From Desulfobacteraceae bacterium (lineage in GTDB: Bacteria > Desulfobacterota > DSM-4660 > Desulfatiglandales > Desulfatiglandaceae): a stretch of 21,648 bases of DNA. Location: assembly GCA_020349865.1 (NCBI GenBank), contig CP070700.1, positions 3,163,653 to 3,185,300 of the forward strand, given 5' to 3'. Positions 14,294-21,328 of the stretch are shown in pieces. The translations under genes and the position numbers were made by a program. The first letter of the stretch is position 1. Each line of letters begins with the position of its first letter. The notes beneath the pieces are model-generated. The model was not told the DNA's origin. It worked only from the letters and a program-made list of their open reading frames with translations, and did no database searches.

Positions 14294-14599
14294 ATGGCCA
14301 AATCTTTAGGGATTTTTGTAAGTTCTGATCAGCATCTGGATAAAATCATAAAGCTGTGTAAGGCAGCTAAAAGCAAGGATGTTTATGTAACCATTTTTTT
14401 TACACACCTTGGGACGCTTTTGACCCAGGACAGCCGGTTTGCGGAGCTCCAGGGGTTAGCCGGGATGACACTCTGTAATGTGGCTTTTGAAAGCCTGGGG
14501 CTCAAGCCACCAGTCAACGGTATCGGGATAAAGGATTTTGCCACCCAGGCCAGACATGCCGAGGTTATCGAGGAATGTGACCGCTACGTGGTATTTTAG
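14294..14599 (+). CDS. DsrE/TusD-like small sulfur-relay family protein
   Basis: 101 residues with the DsrE-family Rossmann-like fold pattern: an N-terminal strand SLGIFVSS, KDVYVTIFFTHLGTLL (28-43), and the motif GMTLCNVAFESLGL (57-70), in which Cys61 occupies the position of the reactive Cys of DsrE/TusD-type proteins. Cys22 and a Cys near the end are additional. Such proteins act in the cytoplasm as persulfide carriers or partners of DsrC/TusE. The ATG follows AAGGGG by 7 nt. It is first of three small co-directional genes (15 bp to the next). The family is seen by motif; the exact role is not known. In a sulfate reducer it is more likely to modulate DsrC or thiol redox than to oxidise sulfur. 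Confidence 0.78.
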   Translation: MAKSLGIFVSSDQHLDKIIKLCKAAKSKDVYVTIFFTHLGTLLTQDSRFAELQGLAGMTLCNVAFESLGLKPPVNGIGIKDFATQARHAEVIEECDRYVVF

Positions 14600-14614
14600 A
14601 AAGGGTTGCGAAAT

Positions 14615-14908
14615 ATGGAAAATATCCGACATGTGGCCTTTTTAATTCGGAGAAAAGAAGATCTGTGGGAGGGCTCCCGCTCTGCATTGGGCCTGGCAGT
14701 TGAAAATTTTTATGTCCATATGTTCGTCCTGGACATTGAGGTGGAAATGAACGATCAGTATAAAGAGAACCTTGAATGGCTGGAAGACATGGAAGCTGAA
14801 TACTACTCAAACAACAGGGTCAACGCGGAAAAACATGGCTTTAACTATATGAGTTTAGAAGATATAGGCAAAAAACTGAAAAAAATGGATCTCGTGATCC
14901 CTTTTTAA
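14615..14908 (+). CDS. DsrF/TusC-like small protein
   Basis: 97 residues. It begins [20 protein letters not shown] and continues [21 protein letters not shown], the alternating strand-helix pattern of DsrE/F-type proteins, and ends KKMDLVIPF. It contains no cysteine, as is common for the non-catalytic subunits of DsrEFH/TusBCD. The start chosen is ATG at 14615 (AGGG 9 nt upstream); a TTG three codons earlier leaves no room for a ribosome binding site. It lies 15 bp after the DsrE-like gene and 9 bp before the DsrH-like one. Assignment rests on fold pattern and context; a diverged DsrE-family protein of other function is possible. Confidence 0.65.
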   Translation: MENIRHVAFLIRRKEDLWEGSRSALGLAVENFYVHMFVLDIEVEMNDQYKENLEWLEDMEAEYYSNNRVNAEKHGFNYMSLEDIGKKLKKMDLVIPF

Positions 14909-14917
14909 AAGGAATAT

Positions 14918-15097
14918 ATGAAAATCCTGCACATATTGAAAACAGAACCGGATAACAATACAAAAAATCTTATGAACACTTTGGGCGAGTCACGAGGAAA
15001 AGAAACTACTGTTTTCGCACTTTTTGATGAGCGGGCAGATTATGAAAAACTGATTGATCTTATCTTTGAACATGAAAAAATCTTCTCATGGTGGTAG
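14918..15097 (+). CDS. Short DsrH/TusB-like protein (59 residues)
   Basis: ATG 14918 to TAG 15095-15097 encodes 59 residues starting MKILHILKTEPDNNT, a typical opening of DsrH/TusB-type proteins (strand, then helix), and ending HEKIFSWW. It is shorter than the roughly 90-100 residues usual for DsrH/TusB and has no cysteine. AAGGA lies just upstream and the gene starts 9 bp after the DsrF-like stop, so it reads as the third gene of a DsrE-F-H-like set. It could be a natural short form or a C-terminally shortened gene; no continuation was seen in the other frames by eye. Moderate confidence. Confidence 0.55.
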   Translation: MKILHILKTEPDNNTKNLMNTLGESRGKETTVFALFDERADYEKLIDLIFEHEKIFSWW

Positions 15098-15128
15098 CAC
15101 GTTAGATGCCCTAATTTACTGTTTGTGT

Positions 15129-15157
15129 TTGACAAATCCAAATGCCCTATATATTGT
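15129..15157 (+). promoter_or_regulatory. Candidate sigma70-type promoter of the HdrD-like gene
   Basis: TTGACA (15129-15134), 17-bp spacer, TATTGT (15152-15157). It lies in the 191-bp gap after the DsrH-like gene and about 130 bp before the ATG, so the iron-sulfur gene may have its own start as well as readthrough. An imperfect inverted pair AATAATTCC/GGAATATTATT lies in the leader (15241-15270). Confidence 0.45.
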
Positions 15158-15288
15158 CGATTGCTCATATGTTTGCGTTCAGAGGGTCAGACAGAAGACA
15201 TATATGATGTGAAGCTCAGGTGTAAAACCCTGGTATTTCCAATAATTCCAAGAAAATCCGGAATATTATTCTACGCAAGGAGGTTCAT

Positions 15289-16617
15289 ATGCAAGACGCA
15301 GTAACGCCACAAAGATTACCCGATCCGATTCAGGAACATCTTTCCAAATTTGATTTGAATATGTGCCTGACCTGTGGAACATGCACCAATGGCTGTCCTA
15401 TTACGGGGGCGCCAGGTGTGGAGGGATTGGATATTCGGAAAGTACTCCGTATGTTGACTTTAGGTATGTTGGAGGAAGTGGTCGAATCAAAATTTCCATG
15501 GGTTTGCACAGGGTGTGGTAGGTGTGCTTACGCCTGCCCTATGGGAATCGACATCCCTTACATAATGCTTCATATGAAGCACCTTCGCCCCAGAGATGAA
15601 GTGCCGGGGATCCTTCATAAAGGCGCTGAGCATAACTTTAAGACAGGAAACAATATGGCCATCCCGCAGGATGATTACTTTTTCCTCATGGCCGATCTTG
15701 GGAATGAATTAACTGAAGAGGAATGCCCTGGATTCTATGTCCCCGTTGACAAAGACGATGCGGATATTTTCTTCCTCCCTAATTCCAAGGAGGTGTTTGC
15801 GGACAACGAAGACATGAAATGGTGGTGGAAAATCTTTTATGCCGCGCGAGAAAACTGGACCGTTCCATCAAAAAACTGGGAATCGGTTGATTGGGGGCTT
15901 TTCACAGGAAACTATGACTATATTCAAATTTTTGCACAGCGCAAGATAGATTTTATGAAGGAGCATCGTGCTAAGCGGATGATCATGCCCGACTGTGGTG
16001 GTGGGTCGTATGGTTGTCGCGTTGGCATGAAAACATGCGTACTGGAAAATCCTGAGAACGAAATTAATTATGTCTATCTTTACGAATACCTTATGGAACT
16101 CATAAAGTCGGAAAGGATCAAACTTGACAAAAGCGTCAATGCCGGCAAGGTATTCACATGGCACGATTCCTGTAAACATGGAAGGGAACTGGAACGACAC
16201 TTCGGTGAAGGGTCGGGTTTTTACGAAGAACCCCGATGGATTATCCAGCAGTGTGTGGATGAATTTGTGGATATGCATCCAAATCGGGCCAACTCTTTCT
16301 GCTGTGGAGCCGGTGGAGGCATGTGGCCTGGTCCCTATGAAGACGAATCAGCCTATCAGGGTCGAATGAAATACGAGGGTATCAAGAATAGTGGCGCCAA
16401 TGTGTTGGTAGTGGGCTGCTCTAACTGCCATGATCAGCTTATGAAGCGCGTTCCCAAGAACTATCCGGATTATAAATACGAGGTGAAATACATCTGGGAA
16501 CTGGTTGCGGATTCTCTTGTCATTGATCCATGGAGTGAAGAAGAGATTGCCAAGGGGGAGGAAGAAGGCAAGGCCCAATGGCAAAAGCTTGGCGTAGACC
16601 TGGACAAAGAATGGTAA
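15289..16617 (+). CDS. HdrD/DsrK-like iron-sulfur oxidoreductase (soluble)
   Basis: 442 residues. The N-terminus has two ferredoxin-type [4Fe-4S] motifs: CLTCGTCTNGCP (26-37) and CTGCGRCAYACP (73-84). The C-terminal half has a full CCG (cysteine-rich) domain as in HdrB/HdrD/DsrK: HDSCKHGR, then FCCGAGGGM, then VGCSNCHDQL; this type of domain binds a special [4Fe-4S] cluster that reduces disulfides. An earlier region DCGGGSYGCR may be a degenerate first CCG unit. No membrane helix is present, so unlike DsrMK or HdrDE it would work in the cytoplasm. A strong AAGGAGG precedes the ATG and a terminator follows. Next to DsrE/F/H-like genes it may handle a DsrC-type trisulfide/disulfide or another thiol; the substrate is unknown. 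Confidence 0.85.
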   Translation: MQDAVTPQRLPDPIQEHLSKFDLNMCLTCGTCTNGCPITGAPGVEGLDIRKVLRMLTLGMLEEVVESKFPWVCTGCGRCAYACPMGIDIPYIMLHMKHLRPRDEVPGILHKGAEHNFKTGNNMAIPQDDYFFLMADLGNELTEEECPGFYVPVDKDDADIFFLPNSKEVFADNEDMKWWWKIFYAARENWTVPSKNWESVDWGLFTGNYDYIQIFAQRKIDFMKEHRAKRMIMPDCGGGSYGCRVGMKTCVLENPENEINYVYLYEYLMELIKSERIKLDKSVNAGKVFTWHDSCKHGRELERHFGEGSGFYEEPRWIIQQCVDEFVDMHPNRANSFCCGAGGGMWPGPYEDESAYQGRMKYEGIKNSGANVLVVGCSNCHDQLMKRVPKNYPDYKYEVKYIWELVADSLVIDPWSEEEIAKGEEEGKAQWQKLGVDLDKEW

Positions 16618-16641
16618 GCATAATTATTGGGAGACAATCAT

Positions 16642-16671
16642 AATCCCGCCTCTTAAAGGGCGGGATTTTTT
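16642..16671 (+). terminator. Intrinsic terminator after the HdrD-like gene
   Basis: AATCCCGCC (16642-16650) pairs with GGCGGGATT (16659-16667) around an 8-nt loop, followed by a T-run. It is 25 bp after the stop codon. Confidence 0.88.
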
Positions 16672-16843
16672 ATCGAGAGATTCCTTTCCGCTCCGTTAAT
16701 CCGAGTTCTGCCAATTCAGGTCCCGGATATTCCCGTTCGTTTTCTCCAAAAGCTTCCAGGGAATGAAAAAACACCGGCCTATGCATGTGGGTTGATATAA
16801 TCAATAACCCACTAAATTATCCCTAATACAAAAAAATAGTTAA

Positions 16844-16857
16844 ATTGTAGCTACAAT
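16844..16857. promoter_or_regulatory. 14-bp perfect palindrome, candidate operator for gdh-gcdA
   Basis: ATTGTAGCTACAAT is a perfect palindrome 13 bp upstream of the -35 hexamer of the gdh promoter. The size and position suit a dimeric repressor or activator of a CoA-ester pathway, but no regulator gene is adjacent, so the binder is unknown. Confidence 0.5.
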
Positions 16858-16870
16858 GTGAATAAATTTG

Positions 16871-16899
16871 TTGCCAATTAATGGCCTTTGATCTATAAA
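16871..16899 (+). promoter_or_regulatory. sigma70-type promoter of gdh-gcdA
   Basis: TTGCCA (16871-16876), 17-bp spacer, TATAAA (16894-16899); about 77 bp before the gdh start codon. Confidence 0.6.
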
Positions 16900-16976
16900 A
16901 TCAACGTGAGATGTTTATGAGCAACCTATTACATAACCATGACATATTTGTTTAAGAAATCGAAGGAGGTAGAGGT

Positions 16977-18140
16977 ATGGAATTTGCTTTGAGTGAAGAA
17001 TTACAAATGCTGCGCGAGATGGCCCAAGACTTTGCGGCTGAAAAGATCGCCCCGTTTGCAGATGAGTGGGACGAAAAGCATTACTTTCCTTATGAAGAGG
17101 TCATAAAGCCCATGGCTGAGCTGGGTTTTTTCGGCACGGTAATTCCGGAAGAGTATGGAGGCAATGAAATGGGATGGCTTGCCGGCATGATACTCACGGA
17201 AGAGATTGCACGGGCATCCAGCTCCCTGAGGGTCCAGATCAATATGCAGGCTCTCGGCTGCGCATTCACAATCTACACGTATGGATCTGAAGAACTGAAG
17301 AAAAAATACGTCCCTAAACTGGTAAGCGCCGAATATATGGGCTGCTTCGCTATTACTGAACCAAATGCAGGCTCCGATGTCATGTCCATGAAATCCACTG
17401 CCGCTGATAAGGGAGACCACTGGCTCCTGAATGGCTCCAAGACCTGGATCAGCAACGCCTCGGCTGCGGATGCCGTAATCTACTATGCCTATACAGACAG
17501 GGAAGCTAAAGGAAAAGGACTCTCTGCCTTTGTTGTTGAGCCCAAGAACTTCAACGGCGTCACAACCACGGATCTGGACAAGCTGGGCACCAGGTCTACG
17601 CCCACAGGTGAAATATACCTTGAAGACACAAAGGTCCCTAAAGAGAATATCCTGGGTAAACCCGGTGACGGGGCCAAAATCGTCTTTGGATCGCTAAACC
17701 AGTCTCGCCTTTCTGCCGCGGCCGGGGGCATTGGGCTGGCCCAGGCATGTCTTGATGCAGTGACGGATTACTGCCAGGAAAGGAAGCAGTTCGGTAAATC
17801 TATTGGTGAGTTCCAGATGAATCAGGATATGATCGCACAGGTCGCTGCTGAACTTGAGGCAGCGCGCTTAATGGTTTACAAGGCTGCATGGCAAAAGGAT
17901 AAGGGCCAGCTGGGAAACACCCTGGAAGTGGCCCATGCCAAGTATCTTGCAGGGGAAATCGCGGAAAAGGCCGCGAGAATGGCTATGAGGATCATGGGCG
18001 CCTACGGATACTCAACCGAGTACCCGGTGGCCAGATATTACAGGGACGTCCCACCCTACTTTATGGTGGAGGGTTCCGCCAATATCTGCAAGTGGATCAT
18101 CGCATTAGATCAGCTGGGTATCAGAAAAGCAAACAGGTGA
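16977..18140 (+). CDS. gdh: Glutaryl-CoA dehydrogenase, non-decarboxylating type (acyl-CoA dehydrogenase family)
   Basis: 387 residues, the standard length of an acyl-CoA dehydrogenase. Family signs: CFAITEPNAGSDVMSMKSTA (middle domain), ERKQFGKSIGEFQMNQDMIA, and a C-terminal block with VEGSANICKW. The residue before the catalytic Glu365 is Val364; in human and other decarboxylating glutaryl-CoA dehydrogenases it is Tyr, and a Tyr-to-Val exchange is the known marker of the glutaconyl-CoA-forming enzyme of Desulfococcus multivorans. Arg85 (SSLRVQ) fits the conserved Arg that binds the substrate carboxylate. The product would be glutaconyl-CoA, released without CO2 loss; electrons should pass to an electron-transfer flavoprotein not encoded here. 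GAAGGAGG precedes the ATG. The adjoining gcdA strongly supports this over a plain butyryl-CoA dehydrogenase. Confidence 0.88.
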   Translation: MEFALSEELQMLREMAQDFAAEKIAPFADEWDEKHYFPYEEVIKPMAELGFFGTVIPEEYGGNEMGWLAGMILTEEIARASSSLRVQINMQALGCAFTIYTYGSEELKKKYVPKLVSAEYMGCFAITEPNAGSDVMSMKSTAADKGDHWLLNGSKTWISNASAADAVIYYAYTDREAKGKGLSAFVVEPKNFNGVTTTDLDKLGTRSTPTGEIYLEDTKVPKENILGKPGDGAKIVFGSLNQSRLSAAAGGIGLAQACLDAVTDYCQERKQFGKSIGEFQMNQDMIAQVAAELEAARLMVYKAAWQKDKGQLGNTLEVAHAKYLAGEIAEKAARMAMRIMGAYGYSTEYPVARYYRDVPPYFMVEGSANICKWIIALDQLGIRKANR

Positions 18141-18161
18141 TAGAATCGCGAAGCGATTCTA
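18141..18161 (+). other. Intercistronic hairpin between gdh and gcdA
   Basis: TAGAATCGC (18141-18149) and GCGATTCTA (18153-18161) form a perfect 9-bp stem with a GAA loop, starting at the first base after the gdh stop and ending just before the gcdA ribosome binding site (AAGGAGGA, 18163-18170). It lacks a T-run, so it is more likely an mRNA stability or translation element than a terminator. Confidence 0.7.
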
Positions 18162-18174
18162 TAAGGAGGAAAAA

Positions 18175-19908
18175 ATGAGACCATATTTTGAAAAAATGAC
18201 CCCTTTTGGCAAACCGCTTTCAGACAGCCAGAAGGCAGGTGCAAAAGAGAACACTGAACAGATCAAGGAAGTGGAAAAAGAGGTTGCTGAAGCAATAGAA
18301 GCCGTAAAAAATGCGGGCATACCGGCTGAAGTGATCAAAAAGAGAGGCCAGATGACGGTATGGGAGAGGCTCGAATACCTGATCGACCCCGGAACCTGGT
18401 GCCCCCTTCATACCCTGTACAATCCACAGTTTAACGAAGAGGGGACAACCGGTGTGATCGATGGGCTCGCCAAGATCAACGGCAAATGGGCCGTGGTTAT
18501 TGGTTTTGACAATAAGGTGATAGCCGGCGCCTGGATCTCGGGACAGGCGGACAATCAGCTCAGGGTCACCGATATGGCCAAAAGGCTTCATGTACCCCTT
18601 GTGTGGATTGTTAATTGCAGTGGCGTGAAATTGACCGAGCAACAGGAAGTGTACGCTAACCGGAGGGGAAACGGCACCACCTTTTTCCGCCATGCCGAAC
18701 TGGAAAAACTGGGCGTGCCTGTCATTGCGGGTATATACGGAACAAACCCTGCCGGTGGCGGATATCAGGGCATTAGCCCCACAATACTCCTGGCACACAA
18801 AGATGCCAATATCGCAGTGGGGGGAGGCGGCATCGTAAGCGGCATGAGTCCCAAGGGTTATTTTGATGAAGAGGGGGCGGATCAGCTTATCGAAGCAACA
18901 CGTCACTTCAAGCAAGTGCCCCCCGGCAGTGTTCCCATCCATTATAATGAGACAGGCTTTTTCAAAGAGGTCTATGAAACCGAAGAAGGGGTCCTGGATG
19001 CGTTGAAAAAGTATATGGATATGGTGCCTGCCTATGACCCGCATTTTTTCCGTGTAGCTGAACCGAGAGAACCCCGGTTCCCGGGGGATGATATAAACAG
19101 TATTGTGGCCTTTAATCAGAAGCGGAGTTACAACTTTGATGAGATGTTGGCCCGCATCTTTGACAACAGCGAACACATGGAATTCAGGCCGGATTATGGT
19201 CCTGAAGTCTACACGGGACTGGCCAAGATCGATGGTTTCCTTGTTGGCTTTATCGGAAACCGCCAGGGATTTCTGGGTGCAGACTATCCTGAATATGCTC
19301 CCTACCCCGCAATTGGTGGCAAGCTTTACCGCCAGGGTCTCATCAAGTTGAACGAATTCGTCACCCACTGCGGTCGAGACAGGGTGCCCATCGTGTGGTT
19401 TCAGGATACCTCCGGCATTGACGTGGGAGATATTGCTGAAAAGGCTGAGCTTTTGGGACTTGGACAATCCCTGATTTATTCCATCGAACAGACCGATGTG
19501 CCTCAAATGTGCATTATTTTGAGAAAGGGAACGGCCGCCGCCCATTACATCATGGGAGGCCCCACGGCCAACAATCATAACGCCTTTACTTTGGGGACAC
19601 CGACGACGGAAATCTATGTGATGCATGGAGAGACTGCGGCAGCAGCCTCTTTTGCCCGGAGACTGGTAAAGGAAAAGGATGCAGGCCATTCGCTTCAGCC
19701 TGTCATTGACAAGATGAATGCCCTGGCACAACAGTACCATGACCAGTCCAGGCCCATCTATTGTGCGAACAGGGGTTATGTGGACGAAGTTGTTTCCTTT
19801 CCCGCTATGAGGAAATATATTGCCGCCTTTGCGGGCTGCGCCTATCAGAACCCCGTATCCATTTGCCCGCATCACCACATGATGATTCCAAGACTCATCA
19901 AGGGATAG
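18175..19908 (+). CDS. gcdA: Glutaconyl-CoA decarboxylase alpha subunit (carboxyltransferase)
   Basis: 577 residues, close to GcdA of Acidaminococcus and longer than propionyl-CoA carboxylase beta subunits (about 510). It has the twin crotonase-fold carboxyltransferase layout: N-terminal half with GTNPAGGGYQGIS (189-201) and VGGGGIVSGM (215-224), C-terminal half with VWFQDTSGIDVGD, RKGTAAAHYIMGGPTANN and TTEIYVMHGETAAAA. It moves the carboxyl group of glutaconyl-CoA to biotin, giving crotonyl-CoA; in the complete enzyme a biotin carrier (GcdC) and the sodium-pumping membrane subunit (GcdB) finish the reaction. Neither is found downstream here, so they must be encoded elsewhere. AAGGAGGA precedes the ATG, 34 bp after gdh. 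The pairing with gdh is the best support for the substrate; a related CoA ester cannot be excluded. Confidence 0.88.
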   Translation: MRPYFEKMTPFGKPLSDSQKAGAKENTEQIKEVEKEVAEAIEAVKNAGIPAEVIKKRGQMTVWERLEYLIDPGTWCPLHTLYNPQFNEEGTTGVIDGLAKINGKWAVVIGFDNKVIAGAWISGQADNQLRVTDMAKRLHVPLVWIVNCSGVKLTEQQEVYANRRGNGTTFFRHAELEKLGVPVIAGIYGTNPAGGGYQGISPTILLAHKDANIAVGGGGIVSGMSPKGYFDEEGADQLIEATRHFKQVPPGSVPIHYNETGFFKEVYETEEGVLDALKKYMDMVPAYDPHFFRVAEPREPRFPGDDINSIVAFNQKRSYNFDEMLARIFDNSEHMEFRPDYGPEVYTGLAKIDGFLVGFIGNRQGFLGADYPEYAPYPAIGGKLYRQGLIKLNEFVTHCGRDRVPIVWFQDTSGIDVGDIAEKAELLGLGQSLIYSIEQTDVPQMCIILRKGTAAAHYIMGGPTANNHNAFTLGTPTTEIYVMHGETAAAASFARRLVKEKDAGHSLQPVIDKMNALAQQYHDQSRPIYCANRGYVDEVVSFPAMRKYIAAFAGCAYQNPVSICPHHHMMIPRLIKG

Positions 19909-20444
19909 ACTAAAAGGGGGTTGGCCACGTTATATCAGGAGCCAACCCCCTTATCCCATCTCCCGTAAGGACATCTCATAGTCCCCCCACTCCCCTCTTG
20001 ACCCCTGAACTACACACGCTTTAGCTGAAATCGAAGTCGAGCCCCTTCTATGCCCAAAATCCAAACATTTCAGTCGGTTTGGAAAAAAGTGCCTTATTGA
20101 CAATACGACCGGTATCCGTTATGTGAATGTGGATCGCGGGTTGCCAGAGGGGCCCTCATTTTTATTGTTTGCTTTTTAAGTTTTGTGAGGATAGGTATTG
20201 CTATTAAGGTTTATAATGCTGATGAAGCGGCATCTTGAAATTGATGAAATTTTGTGGGTCTTACCCGCTCTATTCCGCTGATGACTTACAAATACAGATA
20301 ATAGCAAGATATACTCCAATAAATCCCATCCCACTCATTTTATCGTTTATGTCAAGCGTCAATGATACTTTGAGGGAAGAAGCAATCCATTGATTCGCCA
20401 AGTTGATGGTTTGAAGACTTAAACAGCGAAAGGAGCTTAAGATT
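19909..20444. other. Intergenic region after gcdA
   Basis: It begins with the terminator hairpin (19914-19952). Further on there is a weak TCCAAAC/GTTTGGA hairpin (20060-20083) and a TATAAT at 20212-20217 without a good -35. A short open stretch (about 20075-20180, reading GIRYVNVDRGLPEGPSF) has no start site and may be a relic. Otherwise nothing recognised. Confidence 0.45.
19914..19952 (+). terminator. Terminator-like hairpin after gcdA
   Basis: AAGGGGGTTGGC (19914-19925) pairs perfectly over 12 bp with GCCAACCCCCTT (19941-19952) around a 15-nt loop, starting a few bases after the stop codon. A T-rich tail is weak, but the stem and position make a transcription end likely. Confidence 0.75.
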
Positions 20445-20861
20445 ATGTTAAAAAAAATCTGCACACTTTCAGTTCTCTGTATGTTGTTGGCCTCCCTGCC
20501 TGCCTGGGGATTAAATCTGAAGCCGGGCAAGTATGAAATTACCGCCAAAGTGGAGATGCCGGGAATGTCCGGCGGTATGCCGGCCCAAAAAACGACCCAA
20601 TGCCTAAATGAGCAGAACCCGGTGCCCGATTCCTCGGCCGGCGCCCAAGGATGCAAGATCACAGACATGAAGACCAAAGGCAACACGGTCACCTATACGA
20701 TGGAGTGTAACCAGCAAGGCATGAAAATCAAAAGCACCGGTGAGATTACTTACAAGGTGGACTCCTTCGAAGGCACCACTAAAACGATCATGGGGCCGGC
20801 AGCCGGCGGCATGACCGTCACAACTGTAATTAAAGGCAAACGTATCGGTAAGTGTGAGTAA
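20445..20861 (+). CDS. Secreted DUF3617-type protein
   Basis: 138 residues. Residues 1 to about 22 form a Sec signal peptide (MLKKICTLSVLCMLLASLPA, then WG), so the mature protein should be periplasmic. The mature part starts LNLKPGKYEITAKVEMPGM and contains four Cys (TQC, QGC, MEC, GKC), which may form two disulfides. LKPGxxEIT, MPGM, CxITDMKTKGNTVTYTMEC and the closing GKRIGKC match the DUF3617 family as I recall it; its function is not known. AAAGGAG lies 9 nt before the ATG. It stands alone between the gdh-gcdA unit and a broken gene. Confidence 0.82.
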   Translation: MLKKICTLSVLCMLLASLPAWGLNLKPGKYEITAKVEMPGMSGGMPAQKTTQCLNEQNPVPDSSAGAQGCKITDMKTKGNTVTYTMECNQQGMKIKSTGEITYKVDSFEGTTKTIMGPAAGGMTVTTVIKGKRIGKCE

Positions 20862-20876
20862 CGGCCAAAATTTTTA

Positions 20877-20951
20877 TTAACCACAAGTACACCGTAAGCA
20901 CAGAGGCCATTCGACCACAATTGTTCTCTCCACTGTGTACTCTGTGGTTAA
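20877..20951. repeat. Inverted repeat of the TTAACCACAGAG type
   Basis: TTAACCACAAGTACAC (20877-20892) pairs with GTGTACTCTGTGGTTAA (20935-20951) with a single one-base bulge. It begins 15 bp after the DUF3617 stop and may end its transcript; similar ACCACAGAG-type sequences occur as dispersed intergenic repeats in many bacteria. Confidence 0.6.
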
Positions 20952-20978
20952 AAAATCTTTATAGGAATATCATTATAA

Positions 20979-21303
20979 ATGGTCTCAAAATTTTCAATCG
21001 GGTTCAAGATCAAGGTGGGGCGAGGTGGCCAACCGCATGAATATATATCATATTTTGAGGATTGGACGCCTCGGGATTCATCAACCCATTTGCCTCCGTC
21101 CAACGGCTGGTTGATCAAGACAACACCGGCAAAGCCGTCGGTATCTATAACAACCCGCAGAATCCTGAAGAGGCCATCTTAATTAGGGGTGTGTGGTCTA
21201 TGTATTTATGTTTTTTGGTCTTGTTGCTTTAGTTGCCGCCATCAGCGCTTTGAAAAGCGCCTTGCAAAAAGGTAATAACTTACATCCGGCCTCGTTGGGA
21301 TGA
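20979..21303 (+). pseudogene. Broken DUF3592-like membrane protein gene
   Basis: Protein-like sequence continues across three plus-strand frames. Frame one (from ATG 20979) reads MVSKFSIGFKIKV... to YISYFEDW. A second frame from about 21060 reads SVQRLVDQDNTGKAVGIYNN then PQNPEEAILIRGVW, which resembles the end of the soluble part of DUF3592 proteins. A third frame gives FFGLVALVAAISALKSAL, a membrane helix, and stops at 21301-21303. One extra T in the T-run at about 21211-21216 would join the last two, so at least one break could be a sequencing error; the first shift is separate. No complete reading frame exists in the sequence given. Confidence 0.5.
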
Positions 21304-21328
21304 TGCATGATGCCAGAAGGAGGGCTCT

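Larger units (their letters stand above)
16618..16976. other. Intergenic region between HdrD-like gene and gdh
   Basis: It contains the terminator (16642-16671), a GTGGGTT/AACCCAC hairpin (16787-16812) around a smaller TTGAT-ATA-ATCAA palindrome, the 14-bp palindrome (16844-16857) and the gdh promoter (16871-16899). No coding sequence is seen. Confidence 0.6.

Noticed and set aside
18220..19878. Stop-free 552-codon minus-strand frame opposite gcdA
   Set aside because: It is an exact antisense shadow of a well-supported gene, with no family motif and His/Ile/Arg-rich non-protein-like composition.
20270..20692. 140-codon minus-strand frame across the DUF3617 gene start
   Set aside because: It overlaps a gene with signal peptide, ribosome binding site and family motifs, and has none of its own.
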